A DNA stretch of 64,000 bases, taken from NCBI GenBank assembly GCA_030248215.1, contig JASANG010003345.1:124001-188000 (forward strand). The letters run 5' to 3'. This document shows, one piece after another, positions 23,721 to 37,009 of the stretch (position 1 is the stretch's first letter; each line of letters opens with the position of its first letter). Source of the DNA: Enoplolaimus lenunculus. Taxonomy: Eukaryota; Nematoda; Enoplea; Enoplida; Thoracostomopsidae. The notes beneath the pieces are model-generated. The model had not been told where the DNA came from and did not search any database. It saw only the letters and a list, made by a program, of their open reading frames with translations. A program made the position numbers and the translations under genes.

Positions 23721-24889
23721 CCAAAGATTTTGTTGAAAATACTAAACATTGGATGGATTTCGGAAACTGTACTCAAGTATGACTTGGTACTATGTTGGAC
23801 GTATATCCGCCAAGTTTTAACCACACGAAATTGTACGAAAAGTTGAAACAAAACGCACAAAACAAATAAATTTGGTAAAATTCTGTAAAATTTCGTTACC
23901 AAAATTTCCAGAACTTCCGCCAGAAATTCTATCGGTGCCAGAGCCGGAGGTCGATTTTCTGCCGGAACCGAAGCCAGAGGCAGACCTCCGGTTGTACCCT
24001 ATAAGTTCAATTTGTGAGGATTTAAAGCAATCAATAAATATCGAAAATTTCACATATTGTTTGTTGAAACCAAGCAAATTGTTCTGTGACTTGTGCAAAA
24101 ACGACTTACAATTATATACATAATTTAGTTAAATACTTAAACCGGTATAGTATCTTTGAAGGAGCTGCCTCGAGCTGACAACAAACTTAACTTTACAATC
24201 ATACGTTTTGTTAGTTTTTTGGTTATGGAGACTTAAAATCGGAATAATTTATTATTAAATTGAAAGTTTGGATTAATACAACGACGAAAAGGTTGTCGTT
24301 GTCCTACTCACTTTGGTGAGTACTTGTTCTATATACGTTTCATTACAGAACTACTAAAATAGTTTTAATTATCAGTTAGGGTTATGCGTGCTTATAAATT
24401 TCTTTAAATTAAACTAATAGATCATCCACGTAATAATGCTCACACTATTGTAAAAAAATTGCCCAGGCTTAGGTTACGCCTAATGCTACGTTAAGAAACT
24501 CAGTCAGAAGTATATTTATAGTTAGAGCTAATCTCTGTCCAGAACCCAAGGACAAAACCAACTTCCTGTTTTAATACAGTATCTCTATTGTCACTACGAC
24601 ATGAGTACACAGTGCATAATTTCCTAACATTATAGTGTCTCTTACACGTCATAATATGCGTGCGCTTCCCACATACAACGTCCGAAGTATAGTTAGCTGC
24701 ACGGATTATATAAGTATTGCGCAAACGGTATTGTCAATATATATATAGTTATAGCGTCGCTATTTACAGAAAATGTCCCACAACTACACAATAGATGTGG
24801 AATGACTGATATTTAGATAGTTTATTTGAAAAATAACTAAACTAAGTACCTAAATTTAGTTCTTGAATTTTTTTCCTAACTAAATATTT

Positions 24890-25060
24890 TGGCTAAAATT
24901 GAAAATTTCCGCCAGGATTTGAATAAGCCAAAATTGGAACTTTCCACCTAATCCTTTAGTTTTTCCACCAAAGATCTACACTTCAGACGAATCTTATTTT
25001 CCCGCCAAAATTTGAATTTTACCACAAAATGCGAATTTTCGCGCAAAAAGTCAATTGACT
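24890..25060. repeat. Degenerate array of (TTTCCCGCCAAAA)-like units
   Basis: Successive units of about 20 bases vary around TTTTCCGCCAAAATTTGAA. The stretch includes TTTTCCCGCCAAAATTTG and TTTTCGCGCAAAA. The same unit in the opposite orientation fills 40700-41070. The core matches the E2F consensus TTTSSCGC (known biology); function here is only a possibility. Confidence 0.6.
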
Positions 25061-25779
25061 TTAATAGAACAAACAGTTATAATTTGGCCAGTGTGTGAAA
25101 GGCTCAGTTAAGCAGTAGCGCCGTTATGCGTATTCACGATGCAGTATTGTTGGCCAATTTCCATCTAAAAATTGACAAAAACAAAGATAAATCCAAACGA
25201 AAAACATGGTACAATAACCGAATTCGCCATATACACGGACACTAGAAACGATACGCCCTGTAACGCAAATGCTGAAAAATGCTCAATAACACTGAAACCC
25301 GAACTCGTTCACAGATAACCGTTTTAGGCGCAGATGGCTTTATATACTTGTTTTACAGCGCGTAAATTTCAATTCGATTGTTGTTTTCGGCTTCATTTCA
25401 GTATTTTGTATTTTGTAGCTGAAATTTCTGAAAAGGCGATGCTTCAGCCAATGTAGGCCGAGGTAAAATGTTCGCCAGTTCAAGGTGGACGCGATGTAGG
25501 TCATATCAGGCTAAGTCACAAGCGCAAGCACACATGACACAGCTACATCTTGGTTCTCACAGTTGCAAGGATTCCGAGGTCAGTCCCAACGCTATCGTTT
25601 GTGACTTCAGTCGAATATTGCAATGCTGGCTGAATCGTTACCACGTACAAGGGATTTCCGCCCTTGCCTATTCATGTGTGCACTCAAATGCTTGTGGATT
25701 TGTAACTCTTCGTGTGTGGCGAATCCTCTAGATCATATACAATGTCTTCTTGCTAAGAACAAAACATACCACCATAAGT

Positions 25780-26130
25780 TAAGATGGCTATGGGTACTCT
25801 CGAAAAACTTAAGCTTAAATTATAGCTTAACTATTAAACTTGAATATCAGTTTAAGTAAAACTTAAATGGCTGGACGGACTAACTAAACTAGAATTTTAA
25901 GTTTTACTTAAACTAACGTGTTTTCAAGTTTAACACGAGATTAAGTAAACTTATTTTTAGATTAAGTAACAAGTGCAGCAGTGTATTTGAGAGTTCATTA
26001 AGTTTAGCTTAAATTAACATTTTAAATGAGTTTAAGCGTAAACCTACAGTTAGTTCAATTAATCTAGAAAGTTAGTTTAATATTGGCGGACTAGCTTAAG
26101 TTTAAATCAAGGTAGTTTAAGCTTTTAGAG
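25780..26130. repeat. AACTTAA/TTAAGTT-rich palindromic region
   Basis: Many short inverted copies of TTAAGTTTAA and AAGCTTAAAC give it the look of a folded MITE or old inverted repeat. Termini are not clear. A similar stretch occurs at 44340-44600. Confidence 0.4.
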
Positions 26131-26174
26131 AGTAGGCGTCATTATTAATAACTTTTATACTTATAACGAAGCCC

Positions 26175-26265
26175 TCTTAGAAAGCTGCGTCATGCTGTTT
26201 GGATTGTCAATTGTACCAACGACATTTCAGTGGTTCATGAAAATGGATTACGTTCTGCTGAAGAT
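26175..26265 (+). mobile_element. Ty3/gypsy reverse-transcriptase fragment, fossil
   Basis: A short + strand stretch translates to a block matching the MPFGLxNAPATFQ region of retroelement reverse transcriptases. It is cut off by the repeat beginning at about 26283. Very short and old. Confidence 0.5.
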
Positions 26266-26282
26266 TTGACTTTGTTACTTCT

Positions 26283-27450
26283 GTCACAGCTAAATATTTT
26301 TAGCACCAGCTTTTCAGCGCAAAGAAATTGGTTACCACGATTTTTTTGGTTTATTGGATCGTTTATCGGTATAAGATATACAAATAAGTATCCGGCCAAG
26401 TTTCTAGTTGCACAGATAATACACAGTAAGAATAGGATTGGGTTAACACATAAAGCTGGTAACATTCACGCAATAAAACTAAAATTGCAGTTAGGATTCG
26501 ATATAATTCGCCGCTCTCCCTTTCGATCTTTTACGATATTCCTATTTATACCGTGCTACCGACATTTCAAATTAGCACAAAAATTTCAAACATTTCAATG
26601 TAAAATGTTAAATTCTTTCAAATAGTTTAACTGTAATGTCAAAAACAGCTTGTAACTCTTCAATTTTGCTCGTTATTCTGGGCACCAGTAACAATGATAT
26701 TAAATATAATCCGTCCATACAGCGCATCCCTGCGATATTTATATTGTTCTCCTTGCACAAACTGCCGCAATATTTCAACCACCTCTAAACTTCAATAAAT
26801 CCATCAGTTTATTTTTCGATAACATTCAAAAGATTGCAAATACCAGACATATCCGTCCGCTAACTTGAAATTGCAAGGGAGCAACATATCCAATAGAATC
26901 CTAAATTAAAACTGTATTTTGGTGGACTCTATAAAAACTACTTTACTTTTACCAACCTTGTTTTTCAGTAACAGAGACGTAGTTTGAGGTCTTAGTTCTG
27001 AAAGGGGTTTAACCACGTAAAATTTAGTGAGTGCGGAAACTGGAAACTAAAAATGTCCTTTTTCGATCCAATAAATTTTCTCAGGTGGAATTATCTTAGT
27101 TATCCCCCCTTTGTGTACGCCCCTGAGTTTAACACAAATTAGCCCGCAAAATTGCACTTAGGCATAACATATACTCTAAAAATAAATAAAAATCAAAAAA
27201 TTGCTTTTTGAAACCTGTGTAATTTTATTCAATGAAAATTTCCGCTCAAAAAAATCAGTAAACACGCAGCTAAAAGTAAAAACGCGCCCACACAGTCCAT
27301 TTTTTTAAAACGGAAGCGGCTGCAGTTAGAAAGTTTAACCAGCCTACACATCAGGGTTCCAACCGGAACAACATATTGTCGGAACTGGAATCGGAATTTT
27401 GCTGGAACCCTGTCACATGCATATGTACGTTTAAGTCAACATAGGTGGTT
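26283..27450. repeat. 1.17-kb duplicated unit, uninterrupted copy
   Basis: From GTCACAGCTAAATATTTTTA to CAACATAGGTGGTTTT. The same sequence recurs from about 28449 to 33450, where it is split by the Harbinger-type insertion at 28824-32415. This copy therefore preserves the empty site CCTATTTATACCGTG (about 26541-26556). A partial third copy starts directly after it at 27455, giving a head-to-tail junction. It differs from the second copy by an insertion of about 115 bp after GGGTTA and one of about 110 bp near 32750. Confidence 0.75.
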
Positions 27451-27599
27451 TTAATGTGTCACAGCTAAATATTTTTAGCACCACCTTTTGAGCGAAAAGA
27501 AATTGGTTACCACGATTTTTTTGGTTTTGACTAAAATTTCGATTTTTACGAACGTTTTGCATTAATTGTTTTTGATTATCGGCTAAACTACCCCCTCCA

Positions 27600-28290
27600 G
27601 TCTCATAGTTTCTCCCCCATTCAATGCATTCACTTGGTTACGCCTGCGTTTACCACACAATACGGACTGATGTCTAGCCTCGCCAAATCCTCAGCTTCTT
27701 TTAGCGTTTTTGGCATGTCACGAAAAACTTCTAACTTAGCACTGGACGGCCGTAAGCCACAGAAAATTCTATTACTTACACGGCGGTCAAATGCGGCGTT
27801 ATCCATATTCGGGTACAAACTACGACACGCCCGCTTAATAGCCTTTAAATAGGCTGAAACACTCTCACCCGCTATTACTCCTCTCTAGGGTACCTCATGA
27901 TACATGCCATTCGGGAGTTTTAGCTGGGTTTCTAAACGGGACTAAGTCCGTAACCTTCTTGCTCTAGCACTCGCTCTACCTGCACGGTCCTTTAATCGCG
28001 AGGACCTTTCTTCATCTTATCGTCTATTAGTCTAGTAATCTAGCGTTGCATCTGTTAAATTCTCATCCAAGTCTTAAAGTCAGAACCAGCTAAATCTTCC
28101 CGATAAAACGAGACGGCCAAGGCTGTATCAGCCCCTAAACGAACAAGTTGCAAGATTTGATCAAAATCATCCGTTAAATCTCTCAGGCCTTCATCTAGGC
28201 GCATAGCTAAATATTTTACGACTGTGTCTAACTGCACTAAATTCCGATTAATTGTTTCCATATTTTTCGTATCACTCGCAACTAATCCGC
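27600..28290 (-). mobile_element. Retroelement gag-like fossil
   Basis: Minus-strand translation shows a gag-like C-terminal half (FCGLRPSSAKLEVFRD then KTLKEAEDLAR), the form seen in Ty3/gypsy-type gag proteins, with a further helical stretch at 28055-28261. Fragmentary and broken. It lies between copies of the 26283 repeat unit. Confidence 0.5.
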
Positions 28291-28434
28291 TAAGGGTACA
28301 GCTCCGAAAAATAGAGTCTCACTACTGGCCCCCCACTCCTTTCACCCTGCCGTACTGGAAAAATGGGCTCTCAGCGTATGGTAGCACTCACTCGAAAATT
28401 GTTTTCAAATTCACTCCCAGATAAAAATTATCCG

Positions 28435-31400
28435 TGGACCTCCAAATGTGACAGCTAAATATTTTTAGCACAGCTTTTCAGCGAAAAGAAATTGTCCCGA
28501 TTTTTTTGGTTTATTGGATCGTTTATCGGTATAAGACATACAAATAAGTATCCGGCCAAGTTTCTAGTTGCACAGATAATACACAGTAAGAATAGAATTG
28601 GGTTAGGGTCCCTTAGTTGGGACTAACTCTGCTTGGAAAATGTTTCTCTTACTCTAATCACCACTGGAACCGAGGAACAACAAAACAGAAAAAAAACCAA
28701 GCATAACCAAGTTCCAAAAAACACATAAAGCTGGTAACATTCACGCAATAAAACTAAAATTGCAGTTAGGATTCGATATAATTCGCCGCTCTCCCTTTCG
28801 CTCTTTTACGATACTCCTATTTATGCGTCGTTTACTTTAACTCGTGTACGCGGTGTGGAGAAATGCACGAGGTATAGACGACGACTTTTACTGTTTCAAA
28901 ATCAGCAAGTAGCGCTGGTTAAATTTTATATATTTTTAAATTTAAAAATTCAAACCACAACTTCTGAAAAATTTAAAATTACTAGTCGTAAATGGCATGT
29001 TTCCCAGTTTTAGTAACCGTTGCCATTGAAATTTCGAACCTCAGGCCGTTATCAGCTTTTTAACCAAAAATAGTAGTTGATGTTGATTGCGCAAAATTAA
29101 TTTTACACCCGTATGTTGTGTATTTTATATCGTATTGGAGACACCTACTTTATTTCAGCATAGACGCGTTTTTACTCAACCTACTTATGTAGACACGACT
29201 GCTCCAAACGGATTCAAGCACCTTCCTTAGTTAAAATTTAGGTTTGAGCAATCCTTGTTCTAAAACAAGTCAGTCAAGAAGCTGTCTTTAGTAAATACTA
29301 AAGTTTAAACTGTCGTTAGGTAAAAATTAGGTAAGCCACTACTAGCTTAAATTTATTACACTATTTTTACCGCTGTTAAGCCAACAACATGTTGCTGTTT
29401 CTGTTTATAATGAAACTATCATTCAGTGCTTTTTTCATATTTTATTTTTTATATTTTTAGATTTTTTAAAATATTAAAAAAGGCCAGCTGGTCAGTTTTT
29501 ATGAGCAACACAGTGTTTGTTGGAATCTTGCTAGAGGGGGCTGGACGTTGACAAGACCAAGTGGCCATGCGCAAAAAATCTAATTGATTTCAACATACCG
29601 TATATTTTTAAGCCTAAGAATTTAAAACCTACTCTTTTAAATATGCATCCACCAGAACCTGTGACCAAAGCACGCCAAAAATCCTATCCCGCCTTCCTCC
29701 AGTGCGGACAGTAAAAAGCATAAAACATCCTAGCTTGCGTATGCAAGGGCCCCGACCTTTAAAGCCATTTTAACATTGAATTGTGGATCCTCTCGTGTGC
29801 CAAAAAAGATTCTACATGTATGTTTCATTTGTATAAAAAAGCAAAACGATGTGTGAAAAAGAAAGATAAACAAAGAAACCTTCACACCTCAGACAGAAAA
29901 TAAAAAATTAAATTTTTAATACGAAAAGTTTTTGTTGTTTGCAGGCTTGTAGAGCTTGAATTGTAGCTTTCAAAAACAAACTGGGTCCAATATAGGGCAC
30001 GATTTTTATAACTGACCTCGTCAGTATAGTCCGAGTTTTGATTTAAAAATTTTAAAAAGCATCGAACGAAGTTATAAAATTTTTTATAGATGCCAAAACT
30101 AGCAAAACAAATCGCGGTGGGACCTCCAAATGTGTCACAGCTAAATATTTTTAGCACCAGCTTTTCAGCGAAAAGAAATTGGTTACCACGATTTTTTTGG
30201 TTTATTGGATCGTTTATCGGTATAAGACATACAAATAAGTATCCGGCCAAGTTTCTAGTTGCACAGATAATACACAGTAAGAATAGAATTGGGTTAGGGT
30301 CCCTTAGTTGGGACTAACTCTGCTTGGAAAATGTTTCTCTTACTCTAATCACCACTGGAACCGAGGAACAACAAAACAGAAAAAAAACCAAGCATACCAA
30401 GTTCCAAAAAACACATAAAGCTACATTCACATAAAACTAAAATTCAGTTAGGATTCGATATATTCGCCGCTCTCCTTTCGCTCTTTTCGATCTCCTATTT
30501 ATGCGCGTTTACTTTCTGTCGCGGTGTGAGAATACGAGATGCCGACTTTTACTGTTTCAAAATCAGCAAGTACGCTGGTTAATTTTATATATTTTTAAAT
30601 TTAAAAATTCAAACCACAACTTCTGAAAAATTTAAAATTACTAGTCGTAAATGGCATGTTTCCCAGTTTTAGTAACCGTTGCCATTGAAATTTCGAAACC
30701 TAAGGCCGTTATCAGCTTTTTAACCAAAAATAGTAGTTGATGTTGATTGCGCAAAATTAATTTACACCCGTATGTTGTGTATTTTATATCGTATTGGAAC
30801 ACCTACTTTATTTCCGACATAGACTGCGTTTTTCTACCTACTTATGTCAGTCTCTCCAAAACGATAACACCTTCCTTAGTTAAAATTTAGGTTTGAGCAA
30901 TCCTTTTTCTAACAAGTCAGTCAAGAGCTGTCTTTAGTAAATACTAAAGATTAAGGACTGTCGTTAGGTAAAAATTAGGTGCAAGCCACTGTACTAGCTG
31001 TAATTTATTACACTATTTTTCCCGCACTTTTAGCCACACATGTTGCTGTTTCTGTTTATAAATGAAACTATATTCCAGTGCTTTTTTCATATTTTATTTT
31101 TTATATTTTTAGAATTTTTTAAAATATTAAAAAAGTGCCAGCTGGTCAGTTTTTATGAGCCACACACAGTGTTTGTTGGAATCTTGCTAGAGGGGGCTGG
31201 AAACGTTGAGCAAGACCAAGTGGGCCATGCGCAAAAAATCTAATTGATTTCAACATACCGTATATTTTTAAGCCTAAGAATTTAAAACCTACTCTTTTAA
31301 ATATGCATCCACCAGAAACCTGGATGAACCAAAGCACGCCAAAAATCCTATCCCGACCTTGGCCTACAACAGTGCCGGAACAGTAAAAAGCATAAAAGGC

Positions 31401-31790
31401 CATGCCTAGCTTGCGTATGCAAGGGCCCCGACCTTTAAAAGCCATTTTAACATTGAATTGTGGATGCCTCTCGTGTGCCAAAAAAGATTCTACATGTATG
31501 TTTCATTTGTATAAAAAAGCAAAAACGATGTGTGAAAAAGAAAGATAAACAAAGAAACCTTCACACCTGGACAGAACAGAAAATAAAAAATTAAATTTTT
31601 AATACGAAAAGTTTTTGTTGTTTGCAGGCTTGTAGAGCTTGAATTGTAGCTTTCAAAAACAAACTGGGTCCAATATAGGGCACGATTTTTATAACTGACC
31701 TCGTCAGTATAGTCCGAGTTTTGATTTAAAAATTTTAAAAAGCATCGAACGAAGTTATAAAATTTTTTATAGATGCCAAAACTAGCAAAA
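28435..31790. repeat. 1.67-kb tandem duplication with deletion-only differences
   Basis: 28435-30118 and 30119-31790 are the same sequence, each starting GACCTCCAAATGTG and ending GATGCCAAAACTAGCAAAAC. They include the left flank plus the left part of the Harbinger-type element. The differences are almost all one- to four-base deletions, some in one copy and some in the other, with few substitutions. That pattern is expected from uncorrected sequencing or consensus error rather than natural divergence. Confidence 0.8.
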
Positions 31791-32418
31791 CACGAACTCC
31801 TTCACACAACCAACAGAAACGCGGACGCCACATTGGTCCCTTTTATATATAAGGGTCCTTTAAGCGTTAAAAAATCGAAATGGTTGCTTCACAAGCTCTC
31901 CAAACCGGAATGCAGGATATTAAAAGCCATCTACAAGAGTATTGATGCATTATAGAAGACCGTTGTTACCTTTGAATTGAGAAGTTAGACACCGTTCTTG
32001 CTTTAAATTCAACATTAAGTAGCTGTTCTTGGCATGCAATCGAAAATTGCTAACGACAACATCTAGGGTTTGCGTAGACATAGCAGTAGTTCCTTGTTCT
32101 ATTCGAATTTTTTAGAGAGCGTTATTAAGCCACACTAGATAAGTTGAGGCAACGACAGCTACCCTATTTTGATAAAGTATAGAGGCTGTCGTTAAGTGAT
32201 ATAGTTTGACCAGTAGCCGCCAATTGATATTTAAAAGTAAACAATATGTTTTGTTTCAAAACTGTTTTGTTAAAATAAATTTTAAACGACAACACCTATG
32301 CCTTTCGAATTCGATTAGCTGTCGTTACTAAAGTTTAGAAGTAACATCAATAAGCAAGCGTCTATACCTCGTGCATTTCTCCACACTGCGTACACGAGTT
32401 AAAGTAAACGACGCATTA
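28821..32418. mobile_element. PIF/Harbinger-type element with TTA duplication
   Basis: The element 28824-32415 has inverted ends of about 56 bases starting TGCGTCGTTTACTTTAACTC, with one difference, and TTA on both sides (28821-28823 and 32416-32418). The uninterrupted site is present at about 26548 in the paralogous repeat unit. No DDE transposase or Myb-like gene was recognised inside; the open frame 31773-31955 has an ATG but no known domain. The interior includes a tandem duplication (28435-31790), so the native element is probably about 1.9 kb. Confidence 0.85.
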
Positions 32419-33450
32419 TACCGTGCTGCCGACATTTCAAATTACCACAAAAATTTCAAACATTTCAATATAAAATGTTAAATTCTTTCAAATAGTTTAA
32501 CTGTAATGTCAAAAACAGCTTGTAACTCTTCAATTTTGCTCGTTATTCTGGGCACCAGTAACAATGATATTAAATATAATCCGTCCATACAGCGCATCCC
32601 TGCGATATTAATATTGTTCTCCTTGCACAAACTGCCGCAATATTTCAACCATCTCGAAACTTCAATAAATCCATCAGTTTATTTTTCGATAACATTCAAT
32701 AGATTGCAAATACCAGACATATCCGTCCGCTAACTTGGAATCGCAAAAGCCTCTAGTCAAAACAATCTGAAAAGATATTATGAAACTTTACGGGTCTCAA
32801 TTGTGATATTCTCGCGCATTTTTAAACAAAATATAATTTGCTATCTGCAGTTTCTTTAAGGGAGCAACATATCCAATAGAATCCTAAATTAAAACTGTAT
32901 TTTGGTGCACTCTATAAAAACTACTTTACTTTTACCAACCTTGTTTTTCACTAACAGAGGCGTAGTTTGAGGTCTTAGTTCTGAAAGGGGTTTAACCACG
33001 TAAAATTTAGTGAGTGCGGAAACTGGAAACTAAAAATGTCCTTTTTCGATCCAATAAATGTTCTCAGGTGGAATTATCTTAGTTATCCCCCCTTTGTGTA
33101 CGCCCCTGGGTTTAACACAAATTATCCCGCAAAATTACACTTAAGCATAACATATACTCTAAAAATAAATAAAAATCAAAAAATTGCTTTTTGAAACCTG
33201 TGTATTATTTTTATTCAATGAAAATTTCCGCTCAAAAAATCAGTAAACACGCAGCTAAAAGTAAAAACGCGCCCACGCAGTCCATTTTTTTAAAACGGAA
33301 GCGGCTGCAGTTAGAAAGTTTAACCAGCCTACACATCAGGGTTCCAACCGGAACAACATATTGTCGGAACTGGAATCGGAATCGGAATTTTGCTGGAACT
33401 CGGTCACATGCATATGTACGTTTAAGTCAACATAGGTGGTTTTCACACTT
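32419..33450. repeat. Right part of the duplicated unit, second copy
   Basis: Continues the unit of 26283-27450 after the Harbinger-type insertion, from ACCGTGCTGCCGACATTTC to AACATAGGTGGTTTT. Highly similar to 26550-27445 apart from the insertion of about 110 bp near 32750. Confidence 0.75.
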
Positions 33451-34384
33451 CGATGACACCATCATATATTGTCCAAGAGTCAACGTGCACCGTCTGATTA
33501 TTTCGCTATTAAACCTGTGGCAAATCCAGAATATCCGCTTGGACCAGCTGCAGCATCTACTCGTCGGCTCACTTTGATTATGTTTGAATAAAAAAGCAAA
33601 AAACAAGGATTTTGTACAGTTTTGTTTACATTTAATGTTAAAGGTTAGCTTTAAGCAAAAGCGTAGGCAAGTTTTTAGACTTCGTTTAAAGTTTAGGTAA
33701 GTAAAAGTTTAGGCTCAGGTTTAGGTAATGCAAATCCAATGCGTGCGGTCATGGGAAAAGTCTACAAGAGCCAAAACTGCGAACAGATTTCTGCTGGGCG
33801 CAGCTGCTGACTAACTGCAAAAGGTTCAGGCTTAAACGCCTAGGCAAAATCGTGGTTGTTGTACAATGTGTACAAAAGCATTAAATCATAAAAGCCAGGT
33901 AAGAAAAAGCTTGCAGGCTAAACATGCAAATAAATATCTATACGCCTCTTAAACCGCAAAGTTTCACGAAAACTAACACCGAAGCCCACGGACGGACAAA
34001 CGAGCAAACAACCTACTCAATTAGCTTTGTTTGCAAAAACAAGGTAAGATTAGCATAACGAGGTAAATTTGCATAAAATAAAATCTCTATATTCGAACGA
34101 TAGTACGATTTGAAATTAATAGCGTGATTTGCAGTAATATCGATAGAATGCTTCCAAGATCTTAAAGAAATTTCTGAACATACAATGTTTAACGCTGGTA
34201 TTTCTATCTAAATGACACCGCTTACAAACACACCCAAAACGGACCGTGGCGTCTCTTATTCAGTTTTAGAAGTCGCTTACACTATTTGTGACTACAGTTT
34301 TTCACACAAAAATACACAATATATTCACTCAATAAAATAGCCTAAAACTACTACTGGTTTTAGTAGAAGATTTTTGTTAAGTGA

Positions 34385-34490
34385 ACCATAAAGACAATTC
34401 GTTACTACTGTCATTTCACTAAAAATGCCTAAGCCTACTCTATTGCAGTTTCGCGCAAAAACGTTCCGCCGCTGATCTTTACATGGGCCT
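34385..34490. repeat. Telomere-like MITE, partial copy
   Basis: It has GCCTAAGCCTACTCTATTGC, ACGTTCCGCC and the terminus GATCTTTACATGGGCC, the right end of the family defined at 59985-60178. The left terminus is not clear. Confidence 0.6.
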
Positions 34491-34812
34491 GAATATCCAA
34501 CATTTAATAGATTACACATGGTCGTAGAATGAAGTAAACAATCAATTCACGACATAGAAGAAACATCCAATCCCGGTTGCGTTACTGTAATTCTTAGCGT
34601 CAAATTACCTAAAGCCACAAACCTCTACCTATAGGATACTTTTCGAAAATTTTTATTTTGAATTCAATTCGAACAAACTTTAAAATCAAATTTACAAAAT
34701 TTTGGTTTGAAGAAATTTGTTTCTGCAATTTTCATTTTCATTCTTCTATACATCAGGATTTTCATAATGCTAAATTACTCAAACTGATAAATTCTTTGCA
34801 GCACATTGACTG

Positions 34813-35148
34813 AGTTTCTGAAATCTTGCTTAAAAATTTACTTAAGCTTTGCTTATAAGTAATTACTTAAGTCGCTGACTTTAGCAAATACTTAACTTTT
34901 CGAACAAAATAAGTAAACGCCAAATGTGAGCCATTGTCATAACAAAAATGTAATAGTTTTGATTTATATTAAGGAGGCTCCACGAGCCTGCGATTTCAGT
35001 TGAATCGAGGTTTGTATACCTGAACGGTTAATTTGTAATCTATCAGTTTAGTCAGCGGCTAAGTACGCTTTTAGAAACGACAAAATGGCTAAGTAATTAC
35101 TTAGCACGTACTTAAGTACCAAGTGATGCTTACGTAGGGTCTCAGGAA
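34813..35148. mobile_element. Palindromic MITE, diverged copy of 23513-23720
   Basis: The left end CTGAGTTTCTGAAATCTTGC and the right end TAGGGTCTCAGG are roughly inverse. The interior contains ACTTAAGTCGCTGACTTTAG and AAGTAATTACTTAG palindromes. The two copies share the terminal motif and TTAAGTA richness. Confidence 0.4.
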
Positions 35149-35629
35149 TCCAAACCAATATTTTAATTTGAAGACACCCAAAAGCTGAATATAACCGCAG
35201 ATGTATAAATGAACGTTTGTATTAAACCAAAATACCTCAGGAATTAACAATTTCCGTAAAACTTTTTTGCGTCAAGGAATATTATTGATTTATATATAGG
35301 TGGTGAAAGGGGGTTAATTTGTACTTTGCAAAGATTTTGAGGAATTGAAATATGTGTGACCTCACGAGCTGAACAACGCTGCAAACGCAAATTTACTGAT
35401 CTTAAATCAATATAAATTTTCAAAATTTTCAATTCAATAAATGGTGCATTAAATTAAATATCAATCTATGCCACCATATAAACTTTTAACTAAAGACTAA
35501 AAGTGAAATTTATTAAAGTGTCGTATTTTAGAACAGAAATCCGTTTTTTCCAAACAGTGTAAGCAAATTATTCTGGATGATGCATTACATGCAAACACGT
35601 GACACTGCTCACCGTATTAATGACTGAAT

Positions 35630-35780
35630 GTTGTCATAATTCTAGCTAACCTTTCTGGTTTAACATACGTCAAGCACCGGTAGAAATGGACTTGCCCTGT
35701 AGCCCCAGTGTCGATTTTTACCGTTGTTCAATCTGCTGTTAGGATGGGCAAGCGATCGGTAGCTGCGCCAACGTTGTGTC
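35630..35780 (-). mobile_element. Ty3/gypsy-type protease fragment, fossil
   Basis: Minus-strand translation gives VKIDTGAT, the retropepsin active-site motif, in a short open stretch. Fragment only; old. Confidence 0.4.
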
Positions 35781-37009
35781 TAAGGCGCCCGTTAAAATGC
35801 TAAAATGGCGAAAACGTGTCGTCTGAGAGATAAAGCTGTCTACGCTTTACATTTCTTTGACCACAAACGCTTAATCTCAACAGGGCGTAATATTACAGTT
35901 CGTAGCGTTGACTTTAGCGTTCCAGCAAATTTGGTATCGGGTAATCAGCAAAAAATAGCCAATCGCCTTACACATCGGCAACATTTCAACAACCTCGATG
36001 CACTTTTTCATCGGAAATGCCTCATGCTTCAAATCCTTGGTTAGCCAAACGTTTTTTGCTAAAGATTCTCAAGATGTGACTGCATTTCCACAATAAACCA
36101 GTCTACTGGCATTTTGGCACTTCGGAAATGTAAAATGCAGCTTGTAGAAATGACAGCGATATAGAAAATATGGCCGTACTTTCGTGGCAATTTTTAATTT
36201 TGTTCTCTTAAAATAGTTTTTCCTGTGTGTTCAACTACAATTGATACTTCTCTAATTTTAATAATGCTTGCTATACAGTTCACGTTCCTGCTAATAGTAT
36301 CTGTTAGCATGCGACATTGCATATTTTTGCGTACGACATGTTTTTGTTGTTTCATTGCAGCCTGCTTGCAGCCGTTTTCGTACAAATTTTCGGGGGTGGC
36401 AACTTGCTCGCGTTCTAATATTTTGACCCTGAAGACTGACTGCTCCTGGTGCTAGTTTTTCCAGCGGTCCATTCAATCCCTCTGATTCAAAAAGAGCGAA
36501 TATACCTTAAATACGTTGAATTTGCTTGTTATTTTTAGTTCCACACTGAACACTCTTGATGTCACTACTTGGAAAAGTTTAAAATAAAAATGAGTGCTAT
36601 GGCACAAAAATTATGCTTTGTTTTGTATCGTGTATTTGTCAACAGTAATCAACTGTACACCAATCTCGGTCTCGCAGTATCGGCCAGTCTCGGTATTTGG
36701 CAGGTCTGGTTTCTTGAGTCTCGGTAATTTGGAACTGACACTATGCATTGCTAAGAGTTGAACGAAAAATTAAAATATGTAGAAATGTGTGCGCGAATTT
36801 TAGGTTATAGCAAGTGAAATGCTGTAATACGGAATGCTTTGCGCTGTTATAGTATTCCGGTTGACTAATTTTTCTTATTGTGTTTTATACCCCGTCAACG
36901 GGTTTTACGGTACAGTTTCATGAACCAGGTAATTACGCAATACTGAAGTACGTTTTGAAAACCGCAAACAGTTGATTAAAACCTTATAAAAATTGTGGCA
37001 CCTGTATAG

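Larger units (their letters stand above)
22990..26170. other. Spacer after copy B, repeats only
   Basis: It holds a palindromic MITE (23513-23720), CCGGAG-type repeats (23905-24000), a degenerate TTTCCCGCC array (24890-25060) and an AACTTAA-rich palindromic stretch (25780-26130). Open frames at 23194 and 25468 lack recognisable domains and are not called. Confidence 0.4.

Noticed and set aside
26230-26625. A 131-codon host gene
   Set aside because: It runs across the junction between a retroelement fragment and a duplicated repeat unit, starts at a non-ATG codon (GTG), and the same frame recurs in the other repeat copies.
35805-36044. ATG-initiated 79-codon gene
   Set aside because: No recognisable domain, and it overlaps a retroelement remnant on the other strand. 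Not supported as a host gene.
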